DNA of 64,000 bases from an uncultured Coriobacteriaceae bacterium (GTDB lineage: Bacteria > Actinomycetota > Coriobacteriia > Coriobacteriales > Atopobiaceae), in assembly GCA_902798915.1 (NCBI GenBank), contig CADBYM010000011.1:1-64000 (forward strand), in the 5' to 3' direction. The notes below the pieces were generated by a model. The model saw only the letters and a program-made list of their open reading frames with translations. It was not told the DNA's origin and made no database searches. Shown piece by piece: positions 14,750-28,300 of the stretch (positions are counted from its first letter, which is position 1; each line of letters begins with the position of its first letter). The position numbers were made by a program, and so were the translations under genes.

Positions 14750-14799
14750 ATTGCACCATCGCTACTGACGAGATGGGACTTGTAGGGGGCTTTGCCGTT

Positions 14800-17800
<3,001 letters not shown>

Positions 17801-17817
17801 GGTTCGTCCTCCTCGTG

Positions 17818-17830
17818 ATGAGAATCTCAT
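17818..17830. promoter_or_regulatory. 13-bp palindrome, possible operator
   Basis: ATGAGA-A-TCTCAT, a perfect palindrome 18 nt before the start codon and just upstream of the ribosome site. It could be an operator for a dimeric regulator or a small hairpin in the leader. I looked for a SAM riboswitch in 17801-18013 and did not find its conserved segments. Confidence 0.4.
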
Positions 17831-18013
17831 GCAGAAGCAAGTGTAGCGTTTTGCGAAGGTATGACAAGTGGGCGGTCCCCGCCAGACTCCCAATGTGCCG
17901 CACAGAAGAGGTGACCTCGTCTTTGCCAGCCACCGCTGAGGAGTGGCCCGAGGGAGTGGCCCTCCGGGAACCGTCCCCTTTAGGCCCTTGGGCCACCCCG
18001 CTTTGCCCGGTGC

Positions 18014-19975
18014 CTAGACGGCACGGGCGGCGTCGTGCCCTCCCGCCACGGCCTCTTGGATGCGGCCGACCCCACCCGCATCACCAGCCACGATCACGGG
18101 AACGCCCAGCCCCTCCGTCCAAGAGGGCGCGGCCATCGGGCGCATGCCCAAGCTCAGGACCAGGTGATCGAACGGGACCTCGATCCGCTGGCCGTCCTTC
18201 GCCTTAAAGACCGCGACCTTGTCGACAACCTCAAGCAGCTTGTGGCCCGGATGCATGCCGGTATCCGTCTGGTCGAGGCGGCCCATGATGTCGATCATGT
18301 TCTGGAAGAAGATGCCCGGTCCGATCTGGTCCACCATCTCGTAAAGCTCCACATGACAGCCCTGCTTCGAGCTGAGCATCTCTGCGACCTCGATGCCCGT
18401 CATGCCCGAGCCCACGACCACGACGTTCTCGCCCTCGAGCGCGGGCTCCGCCATGATGGCCTCGGGTGGGGTGAGCACGAACTCGCTCTCGAGTCCAGGA
18501 ATCGACGCGGGCTTCACCGGCTCGGACCCTGCCGCCCACACCACGGCGACGGGATTCAGCGCCGCGACCTCCTCGGCCGTCGCCTCGACGCCCGCGCGAA
18601 TCGTCACCGGAAGCTGCGCGAGAACCGTCTGGTAGTACTCGATCAGCCAGTCCAAGCGCCACTTCTTGGGCGGCTTGGCGGCAAAGACGAGCTGGCCACC
18701 CACGCGCTCGGCACGCTCGAGCACGGTGACCTCAAACCCGCGCAGCCCGAGGACCTTGGCGGCCTCGAGGCCGGCAGGACCGGAGCCGACTACGACCACG
18801 GGGCGCCCCGCGCCGTCCTCCTCGAGCGCGGCAAGGTCGCACTCGCGCCCGGCTTCGGGATTCACCGAGCATACCATCGGACTGAAGGGATCCTCGTGGG
18901 CCGCCATCAGGCTCTCGATGCAGCGCATGCAGCTGATGCAGGGACGAATCTCGTTCGCACGCCCGTCACGCACCTTGTTGCCCCACACCGGATCGGCAAA
19001 GAACTGGCGCGCGGACCCCACCATGGCCACGCCCCCATCCACGAGGTCGAGCGCGGTCTGGGGATGGCGCACCACGGAGCATGCGATCACGGGAATGCTC
19101 ACGGCAGCGGCAATGGTCTTGCCATTCTCGCTCTTCCAACCCTCGTCGAACCCCACAGGCTCCCACGCCCAGTTCATGGTCTCGTAGTTGCCCGCGCTCA
19201 CGTCGATGGCGTCGGCCCCCCATGCCTCAAAGAGCCTGCAATACTCCACGGCGAGCGGCAACGTGATGCCGTCGTCGATGCCGACCATGCGCATGTACTC
19301 GTCGGCAGAGAGACGCACAAGAATCGGCCACTCGGGAGACGTGCCCTCGCGGATGCCCTTGATGATGCGGCGCACGATCTCGGCGCGTCCCTCAACGCTC
19401 CCGCCGAACTCGTCCTCGCGATGGTTCGTGTAGGGGCTGAGGAACTGGCACAGCAGGTAGCCGTGAGCGGCGTGCAGCTCGACGGCGTCGGCACCGCTCT
19501 TCCACACGCGGATGCCCGCCTGGATGAAGTCGTCGATTACGGCAAGAACCTCGTCATGCGTAAGCGCGCGGGTCGGCGCGTTGGTCAGCTTGGACGCCTG
19601 GCCCGACGGGCTCACGGTCATGCCATCCACGCAGAGCGGCGGCACACCCTGACAGCCGGGATGATAGATCTCCACGGCGAACTTCGCCCCGGTGGCCTGC
19701 GTGGCCTCGGCCATCTTGCGGAAGCTCGGAATGGCCTCGTCGTTGTCGATGACCAAGTTGCGCGCATCGCCACGACCCGTCATCCGGTTGACCGAACAGA
19801 CCTCGGTGATCACCAACCCGCAACCACCGGCACCGCGTGCGGCGTAGAAGTCGCAGTCGCGCTGGCTTGCGTCGCCGTTGAGCTCGGCGTAGTAGTTGCC
19901 CATTGGCTCAAAGACGAGCCGATTCGGCACCTCCATGCCGTTGATCCTCACCGGTTCAAAGAGCTTCTCGTACAT
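18014..19975 (-). CDS. NADH:flavin oxidoreductase / 2,4-dienoyl-CoA reductase-type flavo-iron-sulfur enzyme
   Basis: 653 residues. The N-terminal old-yellow-enzyme barrel (1-335) contains GADAVELHAAHGYL and NHREDEFGGS. A cluster motif follows with Cys346, Cys349, Cys352 and Cys369, expected to hold 4Fe-4S. The C-terminal half has two Rossmann motifs, VVVVGSGPAGLEAAK and VVVVGSGMTGIEVAE, for FAD and NAD(P)H. This is the architecture of dienoyl-CoA reductases, enoate reductases and bile-acid BaiCD/BaiH enzymes; the substrate cannot be told from the sequence. ATG 19975 follows a GAGGAGAGGAG stretch. It is transcribed away from the NADH oxidase across a shared 230-bp region that has a 12-bp inverted repeat. 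Confidence 0.9.
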   Translation of the reverse strand: MYEKLFEPVRINGMEVPNRLVFEPMGNYYAELNGDASQRDCDFYAARGAGGCGLVITEVCSVNRMTGRGDARNLVIDNDEAIPSFRKMAEATQATGAKFAVEIYHPGCQGVPPLCVDGMTVSPSGQASKLTNAPTRALTHDEVLAVIDDFIQAGIRVWKSGADAVELHAAHGYLLCQFLSPYTNHREDEFGGSVEGRAEIVRRIIKGIREGTSPEWPILVRLSADEYMRMVGIDDGITLPLAVEYCRLFEAWGADAIDVSAGNYETMNWAWEPVGFDEGWKSENGKTIAAAVSIPVIACSVVRHPQTALDLVDGGVAMVGSARQFFADPVWGNKVRDGRANEIRPCISCMRCIESLMAAHEDPFSPMVCSVNPEAGRECDLAALEEDGAGRPVVVVGSGPAGLEAAKVLGLRGFEVTVLERAERVGGQLVFAAKPPKKWRLDWLIEYYQTVLAQLPVTIRAGVEATAEEVAALNPVAVVWAAGSEPVKPASIPGLESEFVLTPPEAIMAEPALEGENVVVVGSGMTGIEVAEMLSSKQGCHVELYEMVDQIGPGIFFQNMIDIMGRLDQTDTGMHPGHKLLEVVDKVAVFKAKDGQRIEVPFDHLVLSLGMRPMAAPSWTEGLGVPVIVAGDAGGVGRIQEAVAGGHDAARAV

Positions 19976-20032
19976 GCGGCACTCCTCTCCTCGTGCTTTT
20001 GCGCTGCCTCACCACCATCATACGATTTCATA

Positions 20033-20088
20033 CGTGGGGGTTACCTCCGCGCAAAGGAGAAGCCTGTTTTGTGGGAGTAACCCCCACG
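20033..20088. promoter_or_regulatory. 12-bp inverted repeat between divergent redox genes
   Basis: CGTGGGGGTTAC at 20033-20044 is exactly repeated in reverse complement at 20077-20088, 32 nt apart. It lies in the gap between the minus-strand flavoenzyme and the plus-strand NADH oxidase, so it may be a shared operator (two half-sites about three helical turns... 44 bp between centres) or a stem-loop in a leader. Confidence 0.45.
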
Positions 20089-20206
20089 CGAAACCCCCCA
20101 TGGCACAAGCAGGCCCTTCGCCCGATATGGCGCATGCGCGACAAGAACTTTCCCGTACTATTGACATATTCGCATCTGTCGGCATCACCCATTAGGAGGC
20201 AAGCCT

Positions 20207-21550
20207 ATGAGCAAGATCGTCGTCGTGGGAGCCAATCACGCCGGAACGGCAACCATCAACACCATCCTCGACAACTACCAGGGCAACGAAGTCGTCGCCT
20301 TTGACGCCAACTCCAACATCAGCTTCCTCGGCTGTGGCATGGCCCTGTGGATTGGCGGGCAGATCAGTGGCCCCGACGGGCTCTTCTATCAGACCAAGGA
20401 GCAGTTCGAAGCCAAGGGTGCCACCATCCACATGGAGACCCCGGTCGACCGCATCGACTTCGACGCCAAGGTGGTCTACGCCACGGGCGCCGACGGCACC
20501 ACCTATGCCGAGCCGTACGACAAGCTCGTCCTGGCCACCGGCTCGCTACCCATCATTCCGCGCTTCGAGGGCGGCGACCTCGACAACATCCAGCAGGTAA
20601 AGCTCTTCCAGAACGCAGCCGAAGTCGTCGAGAAGCTCAAGAACCCCGACATCAAGACCGTCGCCGTGGTGGGCGCGGGCTACATCGGCGTCGAGCTCGC
20701 CGAGGCCTTCCAGCGCAACGGGCGCCACACGCTGCTCGTGGACATGGCCCCCACCTGCATGGCAAACAACTTTGACCCCGAGTTCTCTGAGCTCATGGCA
20801 AAGAACCTCGAGGACAACGGCATCGAGGCGCACTATGGCGAGGGCGTCGACCACTTCGAGGGCGTTGACGGCAAGGTCACGAAGCTCGTCACCGACAAGG
20901 GCGCCTACGACGTGGACATGGTATGCGTGTGCATCGGCTTCCGTCCCAACAACGGGCTCGTGGCAGAGAGCGGTATGAAGCTCCATACCAACGGCGCCAT
21001 CCTAGTCGACCGCCACCAGCAGACGAGCATCCCCGACGTGTACGCCGTCGGCGATTGCGCGACCATCTTCAACAACGGCCTCGACGGCGCGCCGGGCTAC
21101 ATCGCGCTGGCTTCCAACGCAGTGCGCTCGGGCATTGTGGCCGGCCACAACATCTGTGGCACCGCACTCGAGACCCCCGGCGTGCAGGGCTCCAGCGGCA
21201 TTTGCATCTTTGACCTCAAGATGGTCTCGACCGGCCTCACCGAGGCGGCGGCCAAGCGTGCGGGCATCGACGTGAAGACCACCACGGTCACCGGCCCCCA
21301 GAAGGCGCCCTTCGTCGAGCACGACAACCCCGACACCACCATCAAGATCGTCTACGATGCCAAGACGCGCGCGATTCTCGGCGCCCAGCTCGCGAGCACC
21401 TACGACATGAGCGGCAACATCAACATGTTCAGCCTGGCCGTGGAGCGCAAGGTCACCATCGACGAGCTCGCACTGCTCGACATCTTCTTCTTGCCGCACT
21501 TCAACGCACCGTACAACTACATGACGGTGGCGGCACTGCAGGCCGAGTGA
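20207..21550 (+). CDS. nox: NADH oxidase / CoA-disulfide reductase-family flavoprotein, probably water-forming
   Basis: 447 residues of the single-redox-cysteine pyridine nucleotide-disulfide oxidoreductase family. FAD motif VVVGANHAGTA at the N-terminus, redox Cys43 in SFLGCGMALW, NAD motif VAVVGAGYIGVELAE around residue 150, and a C-terminal dimer domain ending NYMTVAALQAE. H2O-forming Nox enzymes of anaerobes and lactic bacteria share the SFLGCG motif and remove oxygen while regenerating NAD+. ATG 20207 follows TTAGGAGG. The divergent neighbour is another NADH-using flavoprotein. Terminated by a strong hairpin at 21589. Confidence 0.92.
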   Translation: MSKIVVVGANHAGTATINTILDNYQGNEVVAFDANSNISFLGCGMALWIGGQISGPDGLFYQTKEQFEAKGATIHMETPVDRIDFDAKVVYATGADGTTYAEPYDKLVLATGSLPIIPRFEGGDLDNIQQVKLFQNAAEVVEKLKNPDIKTVAVVGAGYIGVELAEAFQRNGRHTLLVDMAPTCMANNFDPEFSELMAKNLEDNGIEAHYGEGVDHFEGVDGKVTKLVTDKGAYDVDMVCVCIGFRPNNGLVAESGMKLHTNGAILVDRHQQTSIPDVYAVGDCATIFNNGLDGAPGYIALASNAVRSGIVAGHNICGTALETPGVQGSSGICIFDLKMVSTGLTEAAAKRAGIDVKTTTVTGPQKAPFVEHDNPDTTIKIVYDAKTRAILGAQLASTYDMSGNINMFSLAVERKVTIDELALLDIFFLPHFNAPYNYMTVAALQAE

Positions 21551-21588
21551 CAAAACCTAGCCCATAGGGGTTCACTGGAAACCCACGG

Positions 21589-21634
21589 AAGAACTGCCCC
21601 TTGATGATCGGCTGTCCATCAAGGGGCAGTTCTT
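21589..21634 (+). terminator. 18-bp stem terminator after nox
   Basis: Arms 21589-21606 and 21617-21634 are exact complements with a 10-nt loop. A second partial copy (caaggggtagttct at ~21640-21653) follows. Confidence 0.85.
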
Positions 21635-21663
21635 GTGTGCAAGGGGTAGTTCTCTCGCGGACC

Positions 21664-21747
21664 CTATCCGACGAGGTCGCTGATGGCCTGCACGAGCACG
21701 TCCACCTCATCCTCGGTGTTGTACATACCAAAGCTGATGCGCACCAT
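21664..21747 (-). pseudogene. orphan C-terminus of a cysteine desulfurase / class V aminotransferase
   Basis: The minus strand encodes MVRISFGMYNTEDEVDVLVQ and ends ISDLVG plus stop. VRxSFGxYNTEDEVD is the characteristic C-terminal signature of SufS/NifS-like class V aminotransferases. Upstream on the minus strand (21748-21800) similarity fades and there is no body of the enzyme, so only the last ~27 codons survive. The promoter region of the c-di-GMP gene begins right after. Confidence 0.7.
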
Positions 21748-21864
21748 GATCGTCTCACAGAAACGGCAGAGCCCCTCTCTAATGCCCGTTGTGATATGCT
21801 CACATTGTCAAATGAGATACCATATTTGCGCTGCTAGCCAACTCCCCCGTCGAAGGAGCGCGCC

Positions 21865-24800
21865 ATGTGCGAGCCATGTCCCGTCTCTTTTGAGGACCAC
21901 CTTATACTGAATAGCGAGGCTCTCCCGGGCGGATTTGTCCGCTACTACGCCGACGGAGACGAAGAAATCATCCATGCAAATAGGTATGTAATCGACCTCT
22001 TCGAGTGCGAATCGGCTCAGGACTTCCTCGAACTCACGCAAGGAACCTTCAAGCACTTCGTCTACGACGAGGACCTTGCAGCCGCCGAGGAGAGCATCTG
22101 GAGCCAAGTGCGCAACCGCGACAAGCTCGACCATGTGTACTATCGCATACGGACGAAGTCAGGCGCGCTGGTTACCGTCGTGGAGCACGGCAAGCTGGTG
22201 AGCGATTCCGAGTACGGTCACCCCATTTTCGAGATGTTCGTGAGCCGCGTGTCCCCCACGAGTGCTGTCGACTGGCTCACTGGACTTTCGGCTATGACGC
22301 GCTTCCACGAACTGGCACGCATAGCCACATCCATGTTCGCAGACATCGAGCAGCGAACCGTCGCCATAGCGCTCGACATCACAGGCATGAAGGCGTTCAA
22401 CACGCGCTACGGAAGAGCCGAGGGAGACCGGCTCCTACGCGCCTTCGCCGACGCGTTGCGCACCCAGTTTGGCAGCGAGGCGTGCTCGCGCTTCGGAGAG
22501 GATCACTTCTACGCCTTTGCCCCAGAAAAAAGCGCCGAGAAGAAGGTCACGACGCTGTTTGACGACTTCGCTTCCGCCGACTTCAAACACGTGCCTCCCG
22601 TGCGCGCGGGACTGTATGCGTGCGACGAGCATGACGACATCGTTGACGTCGGATTCGATCGTGCCAAGACTGCCTGCGACCTGGATCGTGCGACATGGCA
22701 ATCGCACCTCACGTGGTTCACGGACCAGATGGGCACGGATGTCCAACTGCACAATCACGTGCTCGAGAGCCTCGACCGTGCCATCGCAGAAGGCTGGATT
22801 CGCCCTTATTACCAACCCGTCGTGCGCTCGTCCACGGGCATGATTTGCGAAGAGGAGGCCTTGGCGCGCTGGATAGACCCAGAGCACGGCTTGCTGCCCC
22901 CCGACAAGTTCATACCGGTGCTCGAGAATGCCTCGCTCCTGCATCGCTTGGACCTGCACATCGTCGACTGCGTGCTGGCGGACTTCGCAAGGAAGCGTGA
23001 GTTGGGGATCTCCATCGTACCCGTCTCGGTAAACATCTCGTACCGAGACCTCGCGTGCTTCGAGGTCGCGCACGAGATTGCCGCTCGCGCGGATGCGCTG
23101 GACGTACCGCGTGACCTGCTGCACGTCGAGTTCACCGAGTCCGCCATCCATTCCGACCCTGAGCTCTTCATGGCGCAGGTAAGGGCACTGCACGATGCGG
23201 GATTCGAGGTGTGGCTCGATGACTTCGGCAGTGGCTACTCCTCGCTCAACGTACTGCAGCGCTATGAGTTTGACGTCGTCAAGCTCGACATGGAGTTCAT
23301 ACGTGGCGCAGCAAAGCACTGGAAGAAGGCCCGCTCGATCGTCGCGGGCATCGTGAGAATGGCGAAGAGGATTGGCCTGCGCTCGCTCGCCGAGGGCGTC
23401 GAGACCAAGGAGCAGGCGTCCTTCCTCGAGAGCATTGGGTGCGACATGCTGCAAGGCTACCTCTTCTCGCCACCGCGCTCGCTCGACCAGATCGCACTCG
23501 CCCTTGGAACTTCGCACGACATCGTCCGTGAGCCTCGCGAGGAAGAGCCCTATTGGAATGCCGTATGCAACCTCAGCCTCACGGACTTCTCGGAATACGA
23601 TGACGGCCAAGGCATCGAGGGCATCTCCATCTCCGAGTTCCCGGCCGGTGTGTTGGAGCTGCGAGGCGACGAGTGGTTCGTCGTGCGCGACAACCGTTCC
23701 TTTGGCGAGTTCTTGGAGCGCAAGGGCCTCGTACGGGAAGGCCATTCCGGCCTACGCATCAATCGCGTGCAGCGCAGTCTCGACGTCGAGTTCTTCGCAG
23801 CTTGCGATCGCAGCGAGGCATCCGGGACGTGGGAACTAATCGCGGGGAGGCTCGAGTACGGGTCCGGCTTCCAGTTCTACACCATGCCCGTCTCGTCCAC
23901 GCGCGACGCAAGCGCCTACGTCGTGGTGGGCGTGCCCACCATGCTCGGTACGGCGTTGGGTTCCTACGGCGACGTGCCCGTCGGCTACGCCGTCTTCCGT
24001 GTGATTCTGAACGAAGACGGCGATGCGGTAATCGACGCGGAATACGTATACGCCAACGATCTCTATCGCACGTGGGCAGGTTTTGGCGACGTAGACCTCA
24101 CGGGACGCTCGTTCCTCGAGACGACCCCGAACGCAAGCAAGATGTGGTTCCCGTACTGCTACCGTGCTGCCGTGCTCGGCGAGGAGATGCACGACACCGT
24201 CTTTAGCCCCGAGACGGGCCACTGGCTGAGCTTTCACATCGCGCCGTCACCCATAGAGGGCTGCTGCGTGTACGCGTTCTCGCAAGCGGACGAGGAACAT
24301 CGCGAACGCGAGGAGATGCAGGTAGGCCTCGACACGTCCGACCTCATCATTCGCATTGCAGACGCGCTCAACGGGGAACCCAGCTACGACGCGGCCATGA
24401 ACCGCATGCTCGAGATTATGAGCGAGGTCATCCATCCCGAACGCCTATACATCTTCGAGTATGGGGAGACAACGGTAAGCAACACCTTCGAGTGGTGCGC
24501 CGAGGGCATCGAGCCACAGATCGATACGCTCCAGGACTTGGACTTCAGTGAGTTCGAGACGTGGGAGCGCATGCTTTCTCGCGAGCCTATCGTGGTGATT
24601 CCCAACGTGGAGGAAGTGAAGCAGACGGACCCGCGCATGTACTGGCAGCTTTCCCGTCAAGGCATCACCCATGTGTTGGCAACCCCCTTCTACGACGGCG
24701 ACCGGCTGCTGGGTTACCTCGGTGCCGACAACTACATGCTGAAGGAGGACCTGGACTCCATACGCGTGCTCAAGACGGTGGCGTCGTTCGTCGGCGGGCG

Positions 24801-25323
24801 CATCGCCAATCGTCGGTTGATGGACAAGGTCGCGCGAATGGCGACACACGACGATCTGACGGGCCTCCCCAACCGCAAGGGCGTGGACATCGCCATTGCC
24901 AAGCGGCTCAATGAAGGCAAAGGCGAGCCCTACGCACTCGCCCTCATGGATATCGATGACTTCAAGATCGCAAACGACGTATGCGGCCATGAGCTTGGCG
25001 ATACTGGCCTGTGCACGATTGCGCGCGAGGCGGAACGCATATTCCCCAAGGGATCGATTATCGGTCGTAATGGCAGCGACGAATTCGTGGTCATGGTGTT
25101 TGGCGACGGCGCGCAGCGCATGGGAGACTGCTTGGACGAACTGATGAGCGTGGACCTCACCTGCGAGCATGCGGGCAAGAGCCACACGTTCGAGCTGTCC
25201 GCGGGCTTTGTCTGCTATCCCGAGCAGGTGGACGACCTGCACGGCGCCTATTCGAAGGCATTTGCAGCCCTGCATGACGTGAAGAGCTCGGGCAAGCACG
25301 GGTACCTGCAGTACTCGGCATGA
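21865..25323 (+). CDS. multidomain c-di-GMP protein: PAS - degenerate GGDEF - EAL - PAS - GAF - GGDEF
   Basis: 1152 residues, cytoplasmic (no TM segment seen). A PAS-like domain (1-130) is followed by a GGDEF-like domain whose signature is RFGEDHF (~208-214), so probably not a cyclase. The EAL domain (~300-550) keeps catalytic features: EEALARW (~331), the metal-ligand motifs VNIS and EFTES, DDFGSGYSSL (~452), KLDMEF, and AEGVET (~509), so phosphodiesterase activity is expected. A PAS-like segment and GAF domain (~820-980) come next, then a second GGDEF domain with RNGSDEF, close to consensus and possibly active. Placing GGDEF C-terminal to EAL is the reverse of the usual order. ATG 21865 follows GAAGGAG. 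It stands alone. Confidence 0.9.
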   Translation: MCEPCPVSFEDHLILNSEALPGGFVRYYADGDEEIIHANRYVIDLFECESAQDFLELTQGTFKHFVYDEDLAAAEESIWSQVRNRDKLDHVYYRIRTKSGALVTVVEHGKLVSDSEYGHPIFEMFVSRVSPTSAVDWLTGLSAMTRFHELARIATSMFADIEQRTVAIALDITGMKAFNTRYGRAEGDRLLRAFADALRTQFGSEACSRFGEDHFYAFAPEKSAEKKVTTLFDDFASADFKHVPPVRAGLYACDEHDDIVDVGFDRAKTACDLDRATWQSHLTWFTDQMGTDVQLHNHVLESLDRAIAEGWIRPYYQPVVRSSTGMICEEEALARWIDPEHGLLPPDKFIPVLENASLLHRLDLHIVDCVLADFARKRELGISIVPVSVNISYRDLACFEVAHEIAARADALDVPRDLLHVEFTESAIHSDPELFMAQVRALHDAGFEVWLDDFGSGYSSLNVLQRYEFDVVKLDMEFIRGAAKHWKKARSIVAGIVRMAKRIGLRSLAEGVETKEQASFLESIGCDMLQGYLFSPPRSLDQIALALGTSHDIVREPREEEPYWNAVCNLSLTDFSEYDDGQGIEGISISEFPAGVLELRGDEWFVVRDNRSFGEFLERKGLVREGHSGLRINRVQRSLDVEFFAACDRSEASGTWELIAGRLEYGSGFQFYTMPVSSTRDASAYVVVGVPTMLGTALGSYGDVPVGYAVFRVILNEDGDAVIDAEYVYANDLYRTWAGFGDVDLTGRSFLETTPNASKMWFPYCYRAAVLGEEMHDTVFSPETGHWLSFHIAPSPIEGCCVYAFSQADEEHREREEMQVGLDTSDLIIRIADALNGEPSYDAAMNRMLEIMSEVIHPERLYIFEYGETTVSNTFEWCAEGIEPQIDTLQDLDFSEFETWERMLSREPIVVIPNVEEVKQTDPRMYWQLSRQGITHVLATPFYDGDRLLGYLGADNYMLKEDLDSIRVLKTVASFVGGRIANRRLMDKVARMATHDDLTGLPNRKGVDIAIAKRLNEGKGEPYALALMDIDDFKIANDVCGHELGDTGLCTIAREAERIFPKGSIIGRNGSDEFVVMVFGDGAQRMGDCLDELMSVDLTCEHAGKSHTFELSAGFVCYPEQVDDLHGAYSKAFAALHDVKSSGKHGYLQYSA

Positions 25324-25390
25324 GGCCGTGGCGCAGGCATGCTGAAGCTGGCGCCCTGCGGAACGGGCAGCGATTCGAACGGCGACAACA

Positions 25391-28300
25391 TCAATCGAGG
25401 TCAAATCCACCAGAGAGGATGAACTCCCGGAGGAGCTTGTCGACCATAATGGACACCTTGAACGGCGGAACTGGCCTGCCGGCGCGCTTGGAGAAGTACG
25501 CCCGAGCGCTCTTGGCATCGACGGTCTTCTTGAGCGCATCAAGTCGACCAAACTCGTTGATGTTGGCTTCGGTCACGTGCTGGGCCATGATTGAGCGCAG
25601 ATTCTCGGCATTGACGCCAAGGGCATTCACCAGCGCCTGAACTTGTCCGGCCTTTCCACGCGCCTGGTATTCATTGATGTAGTCCATGAAGGTCATGTCC
25701 GGCCGTATCACGAGGTCGAAGCCCTGTGCCGCTTGTATGACGAGGTCGGCATACCGCTGCTGCTCCCGGTCAAGCCGAGCGAATGAGCCGTGCAGCTCAT
25801 CGAGTATGGCCTCCAACTCAGCAGCATCCCCACCCGCCGAGAGTCGCTTGAGCCACTTCTCGAAGTTAGCGTTCATGTAAGCGGTGTCGATGTGGCCCGT
25901 GTCGATTTCGGTGAGGTAGCCATGAATGTCGTAGGGCACGTCGGGATTCGCCCCTTCCTCTCCCGGAGTAAACAACTCCTTGTAGCGGAGGGCAAGCACG
26001 AGGTAGTCGTTCTCACCAAAACCGAGCGTGACCTCAGTGCCGTCATCAAGTGTGTAGGAGAGCTCATCCCATGTGAAGCCTTGAATCTTGGCTGCCTCGA
26101 GCGTATCCGCAAGCTCCTTGAAGAGCTTCGCGAACTTTGCCTTAGCAGCATCGGAAGAAGGCAGGCTTTCGAAGTCCTCGACCCCTTCTGCCGCAAAGAG
26201 GCTGCAGATCTGCTCGTACACGTCGTTCGCCCAGCGCAGGTTGGCGTCAAGCTTGCTCGCGAAGAGGCCCATGGGCCTATCCCCAGAGTAAAGACGCACG
26301 GCATCCTCCACGTTTTGCTCCATGGTGTGGGGATAGCGGTAGTAGCGTATCGTCCCGAAGGGCTTATCGGGTCCGAAGAGTCGATTGGTACGGCTGAATG
26401 CTTGGATTAGGTGCTCGTAGGTCAGGACCTTGTCTAGGTACAGGGTGTTCACCCACTTGGAGTCGAACCCCGTGAGCATTTGGTCGACAACTATGAGCAG
26501 GTCAATCTGCTCATCCGGCCTCTTCTCGATACCCGCGTACGGACGCTTGTGGGCGAGCCTTGCGGCCACGTCACGCTTGAAGGCCGCATGGCTCGAGATG
26601 CCGTAGTCTTTGCCATAGAGCTTGTTGTAGCCTTCCAGAAGCTCGAGTAGTCCGTTCTCCTTGTATAGGGCCCCCTCGTTGTTGTCGATGTTTGGATCAA
26701 AGAGGCCTGTCACCTTAAGCTCGGGATGCCCGTCGCGGAATAGCCGGTAGTAGCTGATGGCCTCTGCGATGCTGTTGGTAGCTAGGATGGCATGGAACTT
26801 GCCCGCCTGGCTGAGCGTGGTCCATCCGTCAGCGATATCCTCCACGACCTTCACCAAATGCTCGGGATTGCCGCATCCGTCGGTCCCACGGTACTGGCTG
26901 CCTGGGATGTAGTGCTCTATGCCGTGAACCACGCTGCCATCCACCTCTCGCAGCGTATCGGCCATGGGCAGCCCCATGAAGCGCAGGTACACCTTCTTCT
27001 TCGCAGAATCCGCCATAGCATCGGCAACCGAGCTCGCCCTCGCCTTGTCCAACGCCACCCTCTCGCGCAAGTCCTTGTCACGATACGTGAGCACCTTGTA
27101 CGGGTCGAAGCCGAGCACGTTGCGGTCGCGGATACCGTCGGCGATGCTGTAGCGGTGAAGCTCGTCGCCAAACACATCCACCGTGGTGTTCTGCTTCTTC
27201 TGGTTCTCGTCGTGGATGGGCGTACCCGTAAAGCCAAAGAACATGGCACAGGGGAACGTCTTGCGTATCGTCTGCATCATATCGCCGAAGGTTGAGCGGT
27301 GACACTCATCCACGATGTACACGATGTGCTTGGCCCGGATTCGCTCGAGGTCTCGCGTATTCGTCACATCGTCAGTAATGTTGCTCATCTTTTGGATGGA
27401 CGTGACGATGAGTGTATTGGCCGGGTCGTCGCTCTTAAGCTTCGCTACCAGCACGTCCGTATTCTCCGTCGCTTGAACGCTTTGCGAATCATCGGCAAAG
27501 TTGCGGTACTCGTCGAGTGACTGCGTCCCCAACTCGATGCGGTCCACGAGAAACACAACCTTGTCAGCATCTTTGGAAGTGGCGATGAGCTGCGCGCTCT
27601 TGAAGCTGGTCATCGTCTTTCCGGATCCCGTGGTGTGCCACACATGGCCGCCGTGACTGCTTGCCTTGTCCCACTTCGACTGCCGGACGAGTCCCGAAAT
27701 GCGTGATGCAGCGTAGTATTGGTAGCTGCGCATTACCTTGAGCGTATTGTCCTTGCCGTCGGCAACCGAGTAGAAGCCGATGAGTTGGTGGGCCATGGGG
27801 ATGGAGAGAAGGTCGCGGGCAACGTCCTTCCAATAGTTGACCGGCTCGTTGTCGAAATCTGCCCAGTGAAAGTTGTACGCCTCGAAGTCACCGTTCGCGC
27901 CGGGATTGGCAAAGTAGACGGTATCGTCGGGATTCATGGCTACAAAGACCTGCACGAGCGAAAAGAGCCTCGTGAACACACCCTCATGGGCATACTTGCG
28001 GATCTGGTCGCGGGCTTGGCTAATGGGGACCCCGCTGCGTTTGAGCTCGATGTGGATGAGCGGCATGCCGTTTATCAGAAGCATCACGTCGCCACGACGC
28101 TGTGGCAGCATCTTGCTCTTTGTGGAGAAATGCGGTTGCCTTGCGATTTGGTAGCGGCTGCGTCCGCCTGCGATTTCGGCTCGGTCGTAGATGTGCAGGC
28201 TGACTTGCTTGCCGAAGTGCAACGAGTCGGCTTCGTTATCCCGCGTAATGGTCACCGTCTTGCCATTGATGAAGCCGTTCAGGCGCATGGGAGTTCGCAG

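Noticed and set aside
17801-18013. SAM or T-box riboswitch upstream of the Cys/Met enzyme
   Set aside because: The conserved segments of SAM-I/SAM-II or a T-box are not present in the reverse complement. Only a short palindrome near the ribosome site stands out.
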